64,000 nt of DNA from Idiomarina sp. MD25a (GTDB lineage Bacteria > Pseudomonadota > Gammaproteobacteria > Enterobacterales > Alteromonadaceae): the NCBI RefSeq assembly GCF_001870515.1, contig NZ_MDGT01000005.1, positions 256,235-320,234 of the forward strand, in the 5' to 3' direction. Made by a program: the position numbers and the translations under genes. This document shows positions 16,400 to 26,568 of the stretch, in pieces. The notes under the pieces were generated by a model, which was given only the letters and a program-made list of their open reading frames with translations, did no database searches and was not told where the DNA came from. Within the stretch, counting starts at the first letter, position 1. Each line of letters starts with the position of its first letter.

Positions 16400-17698
16400 A
16401 TGAAACAGTTAGTTAAATTCAGCACTTCAATCAGCATCGCTTTGATGATGTGCGTAACAGCAACGGTGGCTCAAGCACAACAAGTGTTAGACCGCGTAGC
16501 CGTTATCGTAGATGATGGTGTCATTTTAGAAAGCCAGATTGAGCAGTTAATAAAGCAAGTCAAACAATCAGACAACTTCTCAGCGGCTAATGCACCCTCC
16601 GACGAAGTGTTGCGTACCCAAGCAACCGAACGATTAATTCAGCAAGAACTGCAACTGCAGATGGCTGAGCGTATGGGTATCGAGGTATCTGAAGCACAAC
16701 TCGATCAAGCAATTTCACGTGTTGCACAAGATCGTGGTATGAGTGTTGATGAGTTGCGTGAAACCACGGTTGCATCTGGCCAAAGTTGGCCTGCTTTCCG
16801 TGAGCAGATTAAAACTGAAATCATCACCAGTCAGGTTGAGCGGGCCTCGGTACAACGTCGCGTATCGGTTACGCCGCAAGAAGTCGAAAACTTAGTTAAT
16901 CTAATTGAACAAAATAACTCGTCACCTACCGAGTACCGTTTGCAGCAGATCTTGATTGGTGTTGATTCTGAGGCATCGAGCGAAAAGCAAGAAGCGGCTA
17001 AACGCCGAGCGGAAGCGGTCATCGACCGTTTAAACGAAGGTGATGACTTTTCCCAACTAGCTATTCGCTCTTCATCAGGCTCAAATGCCTTGGATGGCGG
17101 TGACTTAGGTTGGATGACTGAAAACACGATGCCAACGCTGTTTGCTGAAGTTGTCAAAGGTAAGGGCAAAGGCGAGATCATCGGTCCTATCCGCAGTGGC
17201 GTAGGTTTCCATATCTTACGTGTCGCTGATAAACGTGGTGAACAAGTTGTTGAAGTGCAGGAAGTTGAAGCACGCCATATTCTCATCAAGCCATCAGTGA
17301 TTTTGTCGGATAATAAAGCAAAAGAAATGCTAAGCGAGTTTCGTCAGCAAATCATGGACGGCGAGAAGACCTTTGCGGAACTTGCTAAGGAGCACTCTGC
17401 CGATCCGGGCTCTGCATCACGAGGTGGTGACCTAGGTTGGTCACGTCCTGATCGTTACGCTGAAGAGTTTAAACAACAAGTCAGTACACTTGAGAAGGGC
17501 GTCATCAGCGAACCTTTCCGCACTCAATTCGGTTGGCACATTGTCGAAGTGATGGATCGTCGTACCCTTGACGCGACGCAAGAAAGTAAGCGAGACAAAG
17601 CCTATCAAATGCTGTTCTCTCGTAAGTATCGTGAGGAAGTCGACACCTGGCGCCAAGAAATGCGTGATCGTGCATACGTTCGCGTAGTAGCTAAGTAA
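16400..17698 (+). CDS. surA: Periplasmic chaperone and peptidyl-prolyl isomerase SurA
   Basis: A chaperone delivering outer membrane proteins, including LptD, to the Bam complex. The 432-residue precursor has a signal peptide ([17 protein letters not shown] to AQA), an N-terminal chaperone domain (about 25-165) and two parvulin domains. The first lies around 170-270 ([17 protein letters not shown]) and the second around 280-385 ([21 protein letters not shown]). ATG 16400 gives a standard signal peptide; GTG 16388 overlapping the lptD stop would add four residues and cannot be excluded. The gene order lptD-surA-pdxA-rsmA is as in E. coli. Confidence 0.97.
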   Translation: MKQLVKFSTSISIALMMCVTATVAQAQQVLDRVAVIVDDGVILESQIEQLIKQVKQSDNFSAANAPSDEVLRTQATERLIQQELQLQMAERMGIEVSEAQLDQAISRVAQDRGMSVDELRETTVASGQSWPAFREQIKTEIITSQVERASVQRRVSVTPQEVENLVNLIEQNNSSPTEYRLQQILIGVDSEASSEKQEAAKRRAEAVIDRLNEGDDFSQLAIRSSSGSNALDGGDLGWMTENTMPTLFAEVVKGKGKGEIIGPIRSGVGFHILRVADKRGEQVVEVQEVEARHILIKPSVILSDNKAKEMLSEFRQQIMDGEKTFAELAKEHSADPGSASRGGDLGWSRPDRYAEEFKQQVSTLEKGVISEPFRTQFGWHIVEVMDRRTLDATQESKRDKAYQMLFSRKYREEVDTWRQEMRDRAYVRVVAK

Positions 17699-17699
17699 C

Positions 17700-18686
17700 A
17701 TGCGTCCACTGCTTGCCTTTACCCCCGGCGAACCCGCCGGGGTTGGCCCTGATTTAGCCGTAATGATCGCGCAACAGAATTGGAATGCGGATATTGTTGC
17801 CATAGCCGATAGCGACTTGCTGAAACAGCGAGCGACGGAACTCAATCTACCATTGACCTTGGTGCCCTACGACGGGACTCGACCCACCTCACCCATGCAG
17901 CCTGGTCAGCTGTTTATTAAACATGTTCCGCTTGCCACGCCGGCTATTGCTGGTGAGTTAAATGTTGCCAACGGTCAATATGTCGTAGAAACCCTAACGA
18001 TTGCATCTGATGGCAACTTAACCGGAGAATTTGACGCTATCGTCACCGGCCCCGTACATAAAGGCATTATTAATGAAGCGGGTGTCGCTTTTTCAGGTCA
18101 TACTGAATTCTTTGCTAACAAGGCCGACCGCTCTGATGTTGTTATGATGCTCGCAACAGAAGGACTTCGCGTGGCGTTGGTAACCACTCACATTCCTCTT
18201 GCGTACGTGGCAAAAGCGATCACAGCGGAGCGCGTGGAGAAAATCATCCGTATTTTACATGATGATTTGAAGCAGAAATTTGGTGAGCAGCAACCCAATA
18301 TATTAGTGTGTGGTTTAAATCCGCATGCGGGTGAAGGTGGACACCTCGGTCACGAGGACGAAGCTATTATTTCGCCAGTAATCAGAAAACTACAAAGAGA
18401 TGGTATGCACGTCTCGGGCCCTTACCCGGCTGATACATTATTTCAGCCTAAATACTTAGAATCAGCTTCGGCGGTTGTTGCTATGTATCACGATCAAGGG
18501 CTGCCTGTGTTAAAGTATAAGGGCTTTGGTAAAGCCGTGAATATCACGTTAGGACTGCCTTATATCCGCACATCAGTGGATCACGGCACTGCTTTGGATA
18601 TGGCGGGCAGCCCAGACATTAATCCGGGCAGTTGTCAGCTCGCGATTCAGACAGCAATTGATATGGTAAATAACTCAAAACTATGA
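17700..18686 (+). CDS. pdxA: 4-hydroxythreonine-4-phosphate dehydrogenase
   Basis: An NAD-dependent, metal-requiring enzyme of the DXP-dependent pyridoxal phosphate pathway. It is 328 residues long, the usual length. The N-terminal [13 protein letters not shown], the FSGHTEFFA histidine motif (about 139-147), [13 protein letters not shown] (about 263-275) and DHGTALD (about 299-305) supply the substrate and zinc ligands. The ATG is 1 base after the surA stop, and the 3' end overlaps rsmA by ATGA, so it is embedded in the surA operon. PLP supply links it only loosely to its neighbours. Confidence 0.98.
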   Translation: MRPLLAFTPGEPAGVGPDLAVMIAQQNWNADIVAIADSDLLKQRATELNLPLTLVPYDGTRPTSPMQPGQLFIKHVPLATPAIAGELNVANGQYVVETLTIASDGNLTGEFDAIVTGPVHKGIINEAGVAFSGHTEFFANKADRSDVVMMLATEGLRVALVTTHIPLAYVAKAITAERVEKIIRILHDDLKQKFGEQQPNILVCGLNPHAGEGGHLGHEDEAIISPVIRKLQRDGMHVSGPYPADTLFQPKYLESASAVVAMYHDQGLPVLKYKGFGKAVNITLGLPYIRTSVDHGTALDMAGSPDINPGSCQLAIQTAIDMVNNSKL

Positions 18687-19492
18687 GCAAAACTCACTTA
18701 GGGCACCGAGCGCGTAAGCGGTTTGGTCAAAACTTTTTAAATGACGAGAACATCATTGAATCGATCGTCGATGCGATTCATCCGCTGAAAGGCGAAAACC
18801 TAGTTGAGATTGGGCCCGGTCTTGCGGCCTTGACGGAACCTGTTGCTGAGCGCTGTGAGCATTTACGCGTAGTCGAACTTGACCGTGATCTGGCGGATCG
18901 CTTAGAGTCGCATCCATTCCTCAGCAAACACTTAGAAGTGATTCGCGCTGACGCCATGAAGGTCGACTTTAAAGAATTCGCTTCTCCCGAACATAAGCTG
19001 CGCGTCTTTGGCAACTTACCCTACAATATCTCCACACCACTGATATTTCATTTACTACAGTTCAGTGATCATGTTGAAGATATGCACTTCATGCTGCAAA
19101 AAGAAGTCGTGGATCGCTTAACAGCGGAGCCTGGTAGTAAGACCTATGGCCGCATCAGCGTCAGTGTGCAACAACGTTGCGAGGTACAAAAGGTACTGGA
19201 TGTTCCACCCGAGGCATTTACACCACCACCCAAAGTGGAGTCCGCGGTGGTTAGGCTGCGTCCCTATTCTGTGAGTCCACATCCAGTTAAAGACGTTAGT
19301 CAATTACAATCATTGTGTTTGACAGCTTTTAATCAAAGACGTAAAACAATTAGAAACAATCTCAAAAAGCTCATTGATGATACGCAATTAGAAACACTTG
19401 GAATAAACCCAAGTGCTCGTCCCGAGACACTCTCGGTTGCAGACTATTGTCGAATCTCTGATTGGCTGACGGATAACCAGAAGTCCCTATGA
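18683..19492 (+). CDS. rsmA: 16S rRNA dimethyladenosine transferase RsmA (KsgA)
   Basis: Dimethylates A1518 and A1519 of 16S rRNA late in 30S assembly, using SAM. It has 269 residues. The SAM-binding motif [14 protein letters not shown] (about 39-52), VVELDRDLA and the catalytic NLPYNIS (about 113-119) are all intact, and the C-terminal [14 protein letters not shown] is typical. The start ATG lies inside the pdxA stop (ATGA), and the stop overlaps the apaG start in the same way. Confidence 0.98.
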   Translation: MSKTHLGHRARKRFGQNFLNDENIIESIVDAIHPLKGENLVEIGPGLAALTEPVAERCEHLRVVELDRDLADRLESHPFLSKHLEVIRADAMKVDFKEFASPEHKLRVFGNLPYNISTPLIFHLLQFSDHVEDMHFMLQKEVVDRLTAEPGSKTYGRISVSVQQRCEVQKVLDVPPEAFTPPPKVESAVVRLRPYSVSPHPVKDVSQLQSLCLTAFNQRRKTIRNNLKKLIDDTQLETLGINPSARPETLSVADYCRISDWLTDNQKSL

Positions 19493-19866
19493 CGGTAAAA
19501 ACACAGGTTCAAATCGAAGTCACTACACAATATATCGCGGCACAATCAAACCCGAGCCAGGGTCAGTATGTGTTTTCGTATACCATTACCATCAGCAACA
19601 ATGCCGCTCATGACGTTACCCTTAAAAGCCGCGAGTGGCGCATTACCGACGCAGAGGGTAAAGTAACTCGAGTCGCAGGCGAAGGCGTTATTGGTCAACA
19701 ACCATGTATCAGCCCGGGTGACTCGTTCACATACACCAGCGGCACTGTGATAGCGACCCCCGTTGGGATGATGGAAGGCCATTATTTGATGCTCTCTGAG
19801 CAAGGCGAGCAGTTCAAAGTAGCTATTCCGTCGTTTCGTTTAGCGATTCCAAATATTATTCACTAG
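19489..19866 (+). CDS. apaG: ApaG protein
   Basis: A 125-residue fibronectin-III-like beta-sandwich protein of the ApaG/CoD family, of unsettled function; it is often next to apaH and has been tied to cobalt and magnesium phenotypes. Family hallmarks are [35 protein letters not shown] and [19 protein letters not shown]. It is translationally coupled to rsmA by ATGA at 19489-19492, and apaH starts 4 bases after its stop. Confidence 0.97.
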   Translation: MTVKTQVQIEVTTQYIAAQSNPSQGQYVFSYTITISNNAAHDVTLKSREWRITDAEGKVTRVAGEGVIGQQPCISPGDSFTYTSGTVIATPVGMMEGHYLMLSEQGEQFKVAIPSFRLAIPNIIH

Positions 19867-19870
19867 CGTA

Positions 19871-20683
19871 ATGGCGACTTATTTAGTTGGCGATATCCAA
19901 GGCTGTTACGCTGAGCTAATGGAGCTACTTAATCAAGTAGGCTTCTCCAGCAAAACGGATTCTTTATGGTGTGTCGGGGATATTGTTGCCAGAGGGCCAG
20001 ACTCTAAGGCCGCGTTAGATTTTTTCGTGGATAGTGGTGACGCCGTTAATACCGTGCTGGGAAACCACGACCTGAACTTGCTCGCTGTGTTAATGGGCTC
20101 ACGTGAAGTTAACCCTAAAGACAAACTCAATGCGATTGTCTCATCTACCCGTCGCTTAGACTATATCGACTGGATACGAGAGCAACCCTTGCTGCATCAT
20201 TTCGAACAGCACAATACGTTATTGAGTCATGCAGGTATTTATCCTTTTTGGTCTACCGCGCAAGCCAAAACATTGGCATCAGAAGTTACGCAATCACTCA
20301 AAAGTGACGCGATGCCCAGCTTGGTTGAGCACATGTTTTCTAATCAACCAAATAATTGGTGCTCAAGTCTCAGCGGATTTGACCGATACCGATTTATAAT
20401 CAATGCGTTTACGCGCATGCGCTATTGCAGCGACACCGGTGAACTGGATTTTCGCCGTAAGAACCATCCACAACAAGACACGGATGCTCAGTGGAAACCA
20501 TGGTTTGAATTGTCCCAAAGGAGTGAGCGTATTGTCTTCGGACATTGGGCAGCACTAATGGGAGAAACTCAAAAAACGAAATATGTTGGGTTGGACACCG
20601 GTTGCGTATGGGGTCAGTACATGACGCTGTTTCATTTAGAACAACAAAGATACTACACACAACCGTCCCAATCCCAATCGTAG
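19871..20683 (+). CDS. apaH: Bis(5'-nucleosyl)-tetraphosphatase (symmetrical) ApaH
   Basis: Hydrolyses Ap4A to two ADP and has been credited with removing Np4 caps from RNA. It is a 270-residue PPP-family metallophosphatase with the expected metal motifs: GDIQGCY (residues 7-13), GDIVARGPDS (about 36-45), GNHDLN (about 63-68) and SHAGIYP (about 119-125). It is the last gene of the lptD-surA-pdxA-rsmA-apaG-apaH cluster. The following chemoreceptor starts 25 bases later with its own ribosome binding site. Confidence 0.97.
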   Translation: MATYLVGDIQGCYAELMELLNQVGFSSKTDSLWCVGDIVARGPDSKAALDFFVDSGDAVNTVLGNHDLNLLAVLMGSREVNPKDKLNAIVSSTRRLDYIDWIREQPLLHHFEQHNTLLSHAGIYPFWSTAQAKTLASEVTQSLKSDAMPSLVEHMFSNQPNNWCSSLSGFDRYRFIINAFTRMRYCSDTGELDFRRKNHPQQDTDAQWKPWFELSQRSERIVFGHWAALMGETQKTKYVGLDTGCVWGQYMTLFHLEQQRYYTQPSQSQS

Positions 20684-20708
20684 TTATAGCGATGCTGAGG
20701 ATTGTCTT

Positions 20709-22709
20709 ATGAAAATTACTGTCGCAATGCGGGTTATTGGTGGCTTCGCGCTGATTACCTTGCTTTTGCTCGTTATCAGTTTGAGTTCGTTGTTCAATAT
20801 CAACAGCATAGGCTCATCGGTCGAACGTCTTAATGATAAAGCCGTTCCAGCGCTAGAGAGCGTTGCCGGACTCAAGGTGGATGTACTTCAGTTAGGCGCC
20901 TTGCAAAGCGAAACCTATTACGATGAAACCATTGACCAATTGAGCACCCATACAAAGAGTTTCGATAGTACGCGTCAACAATTCTCAACGTCGTTAGATG
21001 AAACCATGAGCTTAATTCGGGGAGAGGGCTATTCCAAACTGGTAGAGCAGCTTGAAGCTGATGCGAGCCGCTACGTGGACTCGATTGATACACTGTTTGC
21101 TCAACAACGTAAGTATCTTGAACTTGAGCAAACGGCGAAAGACCAGTTAGACCAAATCGCATTCAACATCGATGACGCTTCTATTATGATGCTAGACACC
21201 TCTGATATGTCAGAGGTGCCCGAAGTAAAACAGCTTGCTCGCTCAATAGAGTCGTCTTTATCCTCGCTTGTCACACTCATGTATGACCTCAGCAAAGCTG
21301 ATGCGATTGACCGTGCCGAAGTGATTCAAAGTGAAATTGGTATCAACATCGATTCATTACGCCCTCGCTTAGAGAGTCTGGAGTCTGCTGCAACAGCCGA
21401 TACCGAACAGTTGGTGAACGATGGACTTGAACTTATCCGCGGAGCGCTGGGCAACCTGCAGGGTGCAGGCTCTTATCCTGATAATATCGTGAACCGCCTG
21501 AAAACGCGTGCGACGGAAGAGCAAACGCTGGCTAAGTCCAAACAGGAGTTAGATGGTTTAATCGAACTTGCCAATGAGTTGCAAGCGGCAGTGCGCAACA
21601 TTGCGGACGAAACCCGTACCAACGTAGAGTCTTCTATTTCGACCTCAAGCTGGATCAACAGTATCCTGACTGTAGTGTCTATTGCGTTAGCCGTGATCAT
21701 ATCGTGGATAACAGTACGCAGTATCAGTAACCCACTCAGCAAAGTTAACCACATGCTTAATATCATGGCCGAAGGTAACCTGACTGAGCGTGTTTCTTAT
21801 GACTCACAGGACGAGTTTGGTACATTGGCCGAAAATACCAACAAGCTCACTGACAACCTGCGCAAATTGATTGAGGGTATTGCTAACCGCGCCACACAAC
21901 TCGCAACGGCGGCGGAAGAGTCTTCGAGCGTATCCGACCAAACCACGCGCTCTATCGAAGAACAACGTAGTCAGATCGAGCAAGTAGCGACTGCTACTCA
22001 AGAAATGAATAGCACAGCAAGCGAGATGGCTAGTGGTGCTGATCAAGCACTAGCTGAAATCCAGCACTCTGACCAGGAAGCCAAGCGAGTACGCGGTATC
22101 TCAGAGCAGAACCGTTCAACGATTGAACAATTGGCAAAAGAAATCGAAGGTGCATCATCGGTTATTAACCAGCTGTCAGAAAACAGCAAAAACATCGGTG
22201 GCATTTTGGATGTTATCCGTGGCATCGCTGACCAGACCAACTTATTGGCGCTTAACGCAGCAATTGAAGCGGCACGAGCAGGCGAGCAAGGTCGCGGATT
22301 TGCGGTGGTTGCCGATGAAGTACGGACCTTGGCAAGCCGAACACAAGAGTCAACCGAAGAGATCCAAAGTATGATCGAATCACTTCAGACGGACTCTCAA
22401 CGTGCGGTTGAGGTAATGGAACGTGGTCGTGCACAAGCTGAGCAAAGCGTACAGCAAACGGATGACGCAGCTTCGGCGTTGAATGCTATTACCGAATCGG
22501 TTCACCAAGCGGCTGATAGCAGTAACCACATTGCCAGCGCGGCACAAGAGCAAAGCCGCACGGCTCATGACATTAGTGAGCGTCTTGAAGCGATTGTCTC
22601 GATTGCAGAGCAAACTGCGTCAGGTTCTAAACAAACTGCGCAAGCCTCTAATGAAGTCGCTAAGTTGGCAGATGAATTACAAGACTCAATTAAGAGCTTC
22701 ACCGTTTAA
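20709..22709 (+). CDS. Methyl-accepting chemotaxis protein
   Basis: A transmembrane chemoreceptor of 666 residues. TM1 is about 10-30, a mostly helical periplasmic sensor about 31-312, TM2 about 315-338 (WINSILTVVSIALAVIISW), HAMP about 339-392, and the cytoplasmic signalling coiled coil runs to the end. The kinase-contact hairpin tip ADQTNLLALNAAIEAARAG lies near 505-523 and is followed by GRGFAVVADEVRTLA. There is no C-terminal CheR-tethering pentapeptide (it ends SIKSFTV). The ligand cannot be predicted. No che or flagellar gene is nearby, and a strong terminator follows. Confidence 0.97.
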   Translation: MKITVAMRVIGGFALITLLLLVISLSSLFNINSIGSSVERLNDKAVPALESVAGLKVDVLQLGALQSETYYDETIDQLSTHTKSFDSTRQQFSTSLDETMSLIRGEGYSKLVEQLEADASRYVDSIDTLFAQQRKYLELEQTAKDQLDQIAFNIDDASIMMLDTSDMSEVPEVKQLARSIESSLSSLVTLMYDLSKADAIDRAEVIQSEIGINIDSLRPRLESLESAATADTEQLVNDGLELIRGALGNLQGAGSYPDNIVNRLKTRATEEQTLAKSKQELDGLIELANELQAAVRNIADETRTNVESSISTSSWINSILTVVSIALAVIISWITVRSISNPLSKVNHMLNIMAEGNLTERVSYDSQDEFGTLAENTNKLTDNLRKLIEGIANRATQLATAAEESSSVSDQTTRSIEEQRSQIEQVATATQEMNSTASEMASGADQALAEIQHSDQEAKRVRGISEQNRSTIEQLAKEIEGASSVINQLSENSKNIGGILDVIRGIADQTNLLALNAAIEAARAGEQGRGFAVVADEVRTLASRTQESTEEIQSMIESLQTDSQRAVEVMERGRAQAEQSVQQTDDAASALNAITESVHQAADSSNHIASAAQEQSRTAHDISERLEAIVSIAEQTASGSKQTAQASNEVAKLADELQDSIKSFTV

Positions 22710-22728
22710 ATTAGGTGATTATCCACAA

Positions 22729-22760
22729 AAAAGGCTTGCCCACTGGGCAAGCCTTTTTTT
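22729..22760. terminator. Bidirectional intrinsic terminator between the chemoreceptor gene and tyrS
   Basis: GGCTTGCCC-ACT-GGGCAAGCC (22733-22753) is a perfect 9-bp GC-rich stem with a 3-base loop. Seven T follow on the plus strand, and a run of A precedes it, giving a U-run on the minus strand. It can end both convergent transcripts. Confidence 0.93.
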
Positions 22761-22774
22761 ATCGCCATCGCGAA

Positions 22775-23977
22775 TTAAACAAAGATAATTTTAGCAAATT
22801 TGCGCTTGCCGACTTGATATACGCCTGAATCTTCTTTAGTGCACATCAGTTTCGTGTCAGTGATTTTCTCACCATCCCGCTTAACTGCCGACTGTTTAAT
22901 CATGCGCATCGCATCCGATGTCGATGACACCAAACCAGCCGCCTTCAACGCATTACCAATAGCAATACCTTGATCGCCCGCTTCTACCTCTACTTCTTCA
23001 ATATCATCCGGAATCGCATTCTTCTGAAAGCGTTGAATAAAGTCCTGCTCAGCCTTATCCGCAGCTTCCTCATCGTGAAACCGAGCAATGATTTCCTTAG
23101 CGAGCAAAACTTTTATATTACGTGGGTTTTCGCCATTAGCGACTTGTTGTTTAAAGTCCTCGATTTGCTCTAGTGGGCGGAAACTTAGCAACTCGAAATA
23201 ACGCCACATAAGCTCATCAGATACTGACATCACCTTACCAAACATTTCATTGGCAGGCTCAGTGATTCCAATATAGTTATTCAGCGACTTTGACATTTTT
23301 TGAACACCGTCGAGGCCTTCGAGTAGCGGCATCATGATGACCGTTTGCGGGCGCTGACCTTCTTCTTTCTGCAATTCGCGTCCCATCAGCAGGTTAAAGC
23401 GTTGGTCGGTACCGCCCATTTCAACGTCAGCCTTAAGTTCGACAGAATCCCAGCCTTGCACCAACGGATAAAGGAACTCGTGAATGGCGATAGACTGATT
23501 GGCTTGATAGCGCTTTTTAAAGTCATCGCGTTCTAACATACGAGCCACGGTCTGACGCGCCGCTAGCTTAATCATGCCATCCGCACCGAGATTGTTCATC
23601 CACTCCGAGTTAAAGCGAATTTCTGTTTTCGCAGGATCGAGAATTTTAAAAACCTGCTCTTTATATGTTTCCGCGTTGGCCAACACATCCTCTCGGGTTA
23701 GAGGCTTACGTGTAACATTTTTACCTGTAGGGTCGCCAATCATGCCAGTAAAGTCACCGATGAGGAAAATCACTTTATGGCCATAATCTTGAAATACCCG
23801 CAGCTTATTAATTAAGACCGTGTGGCCTAAGTGTAGATCCGGTGCTGTCGGATCAAAGCCAGCCTTGATAATCAGAGGTTTACCCTGCTCTAGCTTCTCA
23901 GCAAGTTCACTCTCGATAAGGACTTCATCGGCACCGCGTGTAATTTCTGCTAAAGCTTCGGCCACCTGAGGGGTCAT
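22775..23977 (-). CDS. tyrS: Tyrosyl-tRNA synthetase
   Basis: A class I aminoacyl-tRNA synthetase of 400 residues. The HIGH motif appears as HLGH (about 49-52), the KMSKS motif is intact ([11 protein letters not shown], about 231-241), and a C-terminal S4 RNA-binding domain is present (about 335-395). ATG 23977 follows GGAG with about 9 bases spacing. It resembles the roughly 400-residue TyrS type of Vibrio and Shewanella rather than the longer-studied E. coli TyrS. It diverges from the M23 peptidase gene over a 151-base region containing an inverted repeat (24065-24094). Confidence 0.97.
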   Translation of the reverse strand: MTPQVAEALAEITRGADEVLIESELAEKLEQGKPLIIKAGFDPTAPDLHLGHTVLINKLRVFQDYGHKVIFLIGDFTGMIGDPTGKNVTRKPLTREDVLANAETYKEQVFKILDPAKTEIRFNSEWMNNLGADGMIKLAARQTVARMLERDDFKKRYQANQSIAIHEFLYPLVQGWDSVELKADVEMGGTDQRFNLLMGRELQKEEGQRPQTVIMMPLLEGLDGVQKMSKSLNNYIGITEPANEMFGKVMSVSDELMWRYFELLSFRPLEQIEDFKQQVANGENPRNIKVLLAKEIIARFHDEEAADKAEQDFIQRFQKNAIPDDIEEVEVEAGDQGIAIGNALKAAGLVSSTSDAMRMIKQSAVKRDGEKITDTKLMCTKEDSGVYQVGKRKFAKIIFV

Positions 23978-24064
23978 TGAGCCAATCTCCTACGTCGTGA
24001 ATAAAGTGTAAAAGTGCTAGTTTACGCCATTTATAGCCCTGTTTTAACCTCTTTAATACTGGTA

Positions 24065-24094
24065 TTCTTGAATTTTTCATATTATCCTCAAGAA
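24065..24094. promoter_or_regulatory. Inverted repeat in the tyrS/M23 peptidase divergent region
   Basis: TTCTTGA (24065-24071) and TCAAGAA (24088-24094) form a 7-base inverted repeat with 16 bases between the arms, and a TATTAT -10-like element lies inside. The position between divergent genes suggests an operator, but no regulator is recognised. Confidence 0.25.
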
Positions 24095-24128
24095 AATCGC
24101 ATTGAGCGATGTTTAATCAAATAACGAA

Positions 24129-25457
24129 GTGCGCACCAAAATGAATGTTCAAGTAGTACATAAAATCAAACAATTTATTGTTGATTTACCGCGTTCCCAT
24201 AGAGTGCTTATTAGCTCTGTGAGCGCGCTGTTATTCTTATTGTTGTTTGTACCGACCGAGCAGGCAACCGCCTCAAAAAATAGTAGTCAGCCAGACGAGC
24301 TTCTACCCGGACAACGCTATCAGCTTGAGCTGGTGTTTGAACCGGAACAGCAGGTCGACAACCAACAACCTGAGCTGTTCTGGCAGACTTACGTTGTCAA
24401 AAGTGGTGACAGCTTAGCGAAAATCTTCGATACCCTTGGCTTTTCAGCGCAGCAACTGTATCGAGTGACTAACTCTGGCGATGAAGCTAAAAAGCTACGC
24501 AGCATGCACCCTGGCGATGAGCTGCGTATTGCAACAGATGACAATGATGAGTTAGTGCAATTAGTCCATCACATCAGTGGCCTACAAACTCTCATTATTA
24601 CTCGTCAGAACGACGACTTTGTATCGGAAATCGAAACGCGCGAAGTCGAAACTCGTACCGAGTTTGCTCATGCCGTGATCGATAGTAGCTTTTGGAATGC
24701 TGCAATGGGTGCAGGCATGACCGATAACCAAATCATGAGCGTGGCAAACATTTTTGGCTGGGATATCGACTTTGCTTTAGATCTTCGCAAGGGCGATGAG
24801 TTTAGCGTACTGTTCGAACGCGAGTTTGTGGATGGTGAGTTCGTCGGTTACGGCAAGATTTTAGCGGCTGAATTTGTTAACCAAGGTGAGTTATTCCAAG
24901 CGGTTTTGAACACTGAAAATGGGCGATACTACACGCCGGAAGGGCGTGCAATGCGGAAGACGTTCCTACGCTCGCCCGTCAACTTTACGTATGTAAGTTC
25001 TAACTTTAACCCGCGTCGCTTACACCCTGTTACAGGTCGTGTGCGTCCACACAACGGCACGGATTACGTGGCCGCGGTGGGAACCCCAGTCATGTCCGCG
25101 GGTGATGGCAAGGTCATTAAAGCCAGCTACAACTCGCTTAATGGTAACTATGTTTTTATTCAACACGGTGAGCGTTACGTGACCAAGTATCTGCACTTGA
25201 GTCGTAAACATGTCAAAACGGGTGATCGTGTTTCACAGGGCCAAATCATTGGACGTGTGGGATCTACGGGCCGAGTGACTGGCGCGCATTTACATTATGA
25301 GTTCTTGGTTAACGGTACACATCGTAATCCGCGCACAGTGGAGTTGCCTAAAGCCAAATCGCTATCCGAGTCAGAGTTACCGGCATTCAGAACACATGCC
25401 CAACAGCTAGTCGCCGTACTCAACGACAACAAGCGAATCTATCTGGCTATGCGCTAA
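24129..25457 (+). CDS. M23-family murein DD-endopeptidase (MepM/OapA-like)
   Basis: A periplasmic peptidoglycan hydrolase of 442 residues. It has an N-terminal membrane anchor (about 23-41, VLISSVSALLFLLLFVP), an OapA/LysM-like segment (about 95-140: YVVKSGDSLAKIFDTLG) and a C-terminal LytM catalytic domain (about 285-400). The zinc ligands appear in PHNGTDY (about 308-314) and HLHYEF (about 386-391). It resembles E. coli MepM, which cuts crosslinks to permit wall growth. The start is GTG 24129 or ATG 24141; neither has a strong ribosome binding site. The stop overlaps the anmK start (TAATG), linking wall hydrolysis with recycling. Confidence 0.92.
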   Translation: MRTKMNVQVVHKIKQFIVDLPRSHRVLISSVSALLFLLLFVPTEQATASKNSSQPDELLPGQRYQLELVFEPEQQVDNQQPELFWQTYVVKSGDSLAKIFDTLGFSAQQLYRVTNSGDEAKKLRSMHPGDELRIATDDNDELVQLVHHISGLQTLIITRQNDDFVSEIETREVETRTEFAHAVIDSSFWNAAMGAGMTDNQIMSVANIFGWDIDFALDLRKGDEFSVLFEREFVDGEFVGYGKILAAEFVNQGELFQAVLNTENGRYYTPEGRAMRKTFLRSPVNFTYVSSNFNPRRLHPVTGRVRPHNGTDYVAAVGTPVMSAGDGKVIKASYNSLNGNYVFIQHGERYVTKYLHLSRKHVKTGDRVSQGQIIGRVGSTGRVTGAHLHYEFLVNGTHRNPRTVELPKAKSLSESELPAFRTHAQQLVAVLNDNKRIYLAMR

Positions 25458-26566
25458 TGAGCTTATATATCGGCTTGATGTCTGGCACTAGCATGGATGC
25501 GATCGATGCAGTGTTATGTGACATCAAGCCCGATAAAGTTCAATTTATTGATGCACACGCAGTGCCCATTCCAAACGACCTAAAGCAACGACTCGAACAC
25601 GCCTGTCGTCCTGATCTATCCGTTACCGATTATCGATACCTTGCTCGCGAATACGCAGCGTTATGTGCAGAAGTGACCTTGCAGCTGTTAGAAAAGGCTA
25701 ATGTCTCGTCCGAGGCAATTACTGCGGTTGCTAGTCATGGTCAAACACTTTGGCATGCACCTCCTACGCAAAACAACGCGATTGGTTACAGTATCCAGCT
25801 CAATGATGCCGACTGGTTATCAGCCCGAATCGGTATACCGGTTATTTTCGATTTTCGCGCACGAGATTTAGCATTAGGTGGTCAGGGAGCGCCGTTAGTC
25901 CCTGCTTTCCATCAATTTATTTTCGCCGACACGGCTCAAGCACCGATTGCCGTGGTAAACCTCGGTGGTATCGCTAATATTAGCTTTTTAGATGCCCAAA
26001 GTGGCACTGTTATTGGATTTGATACAGGCCCTGCCAACACTTTGCTCGATCTGTGGATAGAACGCCACCAAGGACAACGTTTCGATGACCAGGGTCAGTG
26101 GGCTCAACAGGGCGAGTTAAAATTGGAGCTATTAAGCCGATTGCTCAACGATCCCTTTTTTAGTAGCCCTCCCCCCAAGAGTAGTGGCCGAGAACACTTT
26201 AATTTAGCGTGGTTGAACTCGTTTATTAATGATCAATACCACCCACAAGATGTACAGCGGACGCTCGTCGAATTGACTGCAAAAAGCATAGCAAACAGCT
26301 TTCAGTGGCTGCCCAAATGCCCCGATAAGTTAATTGTATGTGGTGGTGGTGCATTTAATTCGTTTTTGTTAGAGCGTATAGCACAATGCTTGCCCAAACC
26401 AATCGTGGTAGCAGACAGCGCTGAATATGGTGTCGCTCCTCAACACGTTGAGGCGATGGCTTTTGCCTGGCTCGGTTGGTGTTTTGACAATAAAAAGCCA
26501 GCTAACCTGCCCGCTGTAACAGGGGCGAGTCAACTGGCCGTATTAGGAAAACGGGTTAACGCTTAA
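25457..26566 (+). CDS. anmK: Anhydro-N-acetylmuramic acid kinase
   Basis: Hydrolyses and phosphorylates anhydro-MurNAc, released by lytic transglycosylases, to MurNAc-6-phosphate. It has 369 residues, normal for AnmK, with GLMSGTSMDAIDAVL (residues 6-20), VASHGQTLWHAP, IFDFRARDLALGGQGAPL and VVNLGGIANISFL as signatures. Its start overlaps the M23 gene stop. It ends 2 bases from convergent pepQ with no terminator visible. AmgK and MurU are encoded 12 kb upstream. Confidence 0.97.
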   Translation: MSLYIGLMSGTSMDAIDAVLCDIKPDKVQFIDAHAVPIPNDLKQRLEHACRPDLSVTDYRYLAREYAALCAEVTLQLLEKANVSSEAITAVASHGQTLWHAPPTQNNAIGYSIQLNDADWLSARIGIPVIFDFRARDLALGGQGAPLVPAFHQFIFADTAQAPIAVVNLGGIANISFLDAQSGTVIGFDTGPANTLLDLWIERHQGQRFDDQGQWAQQGELKLELLSRLLNDPFFSSPPPKSSGREHFNLAWLNSFINDQYHPQDVQRTLVELTAKSIANSFQWLPKCPDKLIVCGGGAFNSFLLERIAQCLPKPIVVADSAEYGVAPQHVEAMAFAWLGWCFDNKKPANLPAVTGASQLAVLGKRVNA

Positions 26567-26568
26567 GA

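Noticed and set aside
20709..22709. The chemoreceptor as a recent acquisition
   Set aside because: Its base composition and codon use look like its neighbours and there are no mobile-element scars; receptor genes are commonly scattered.
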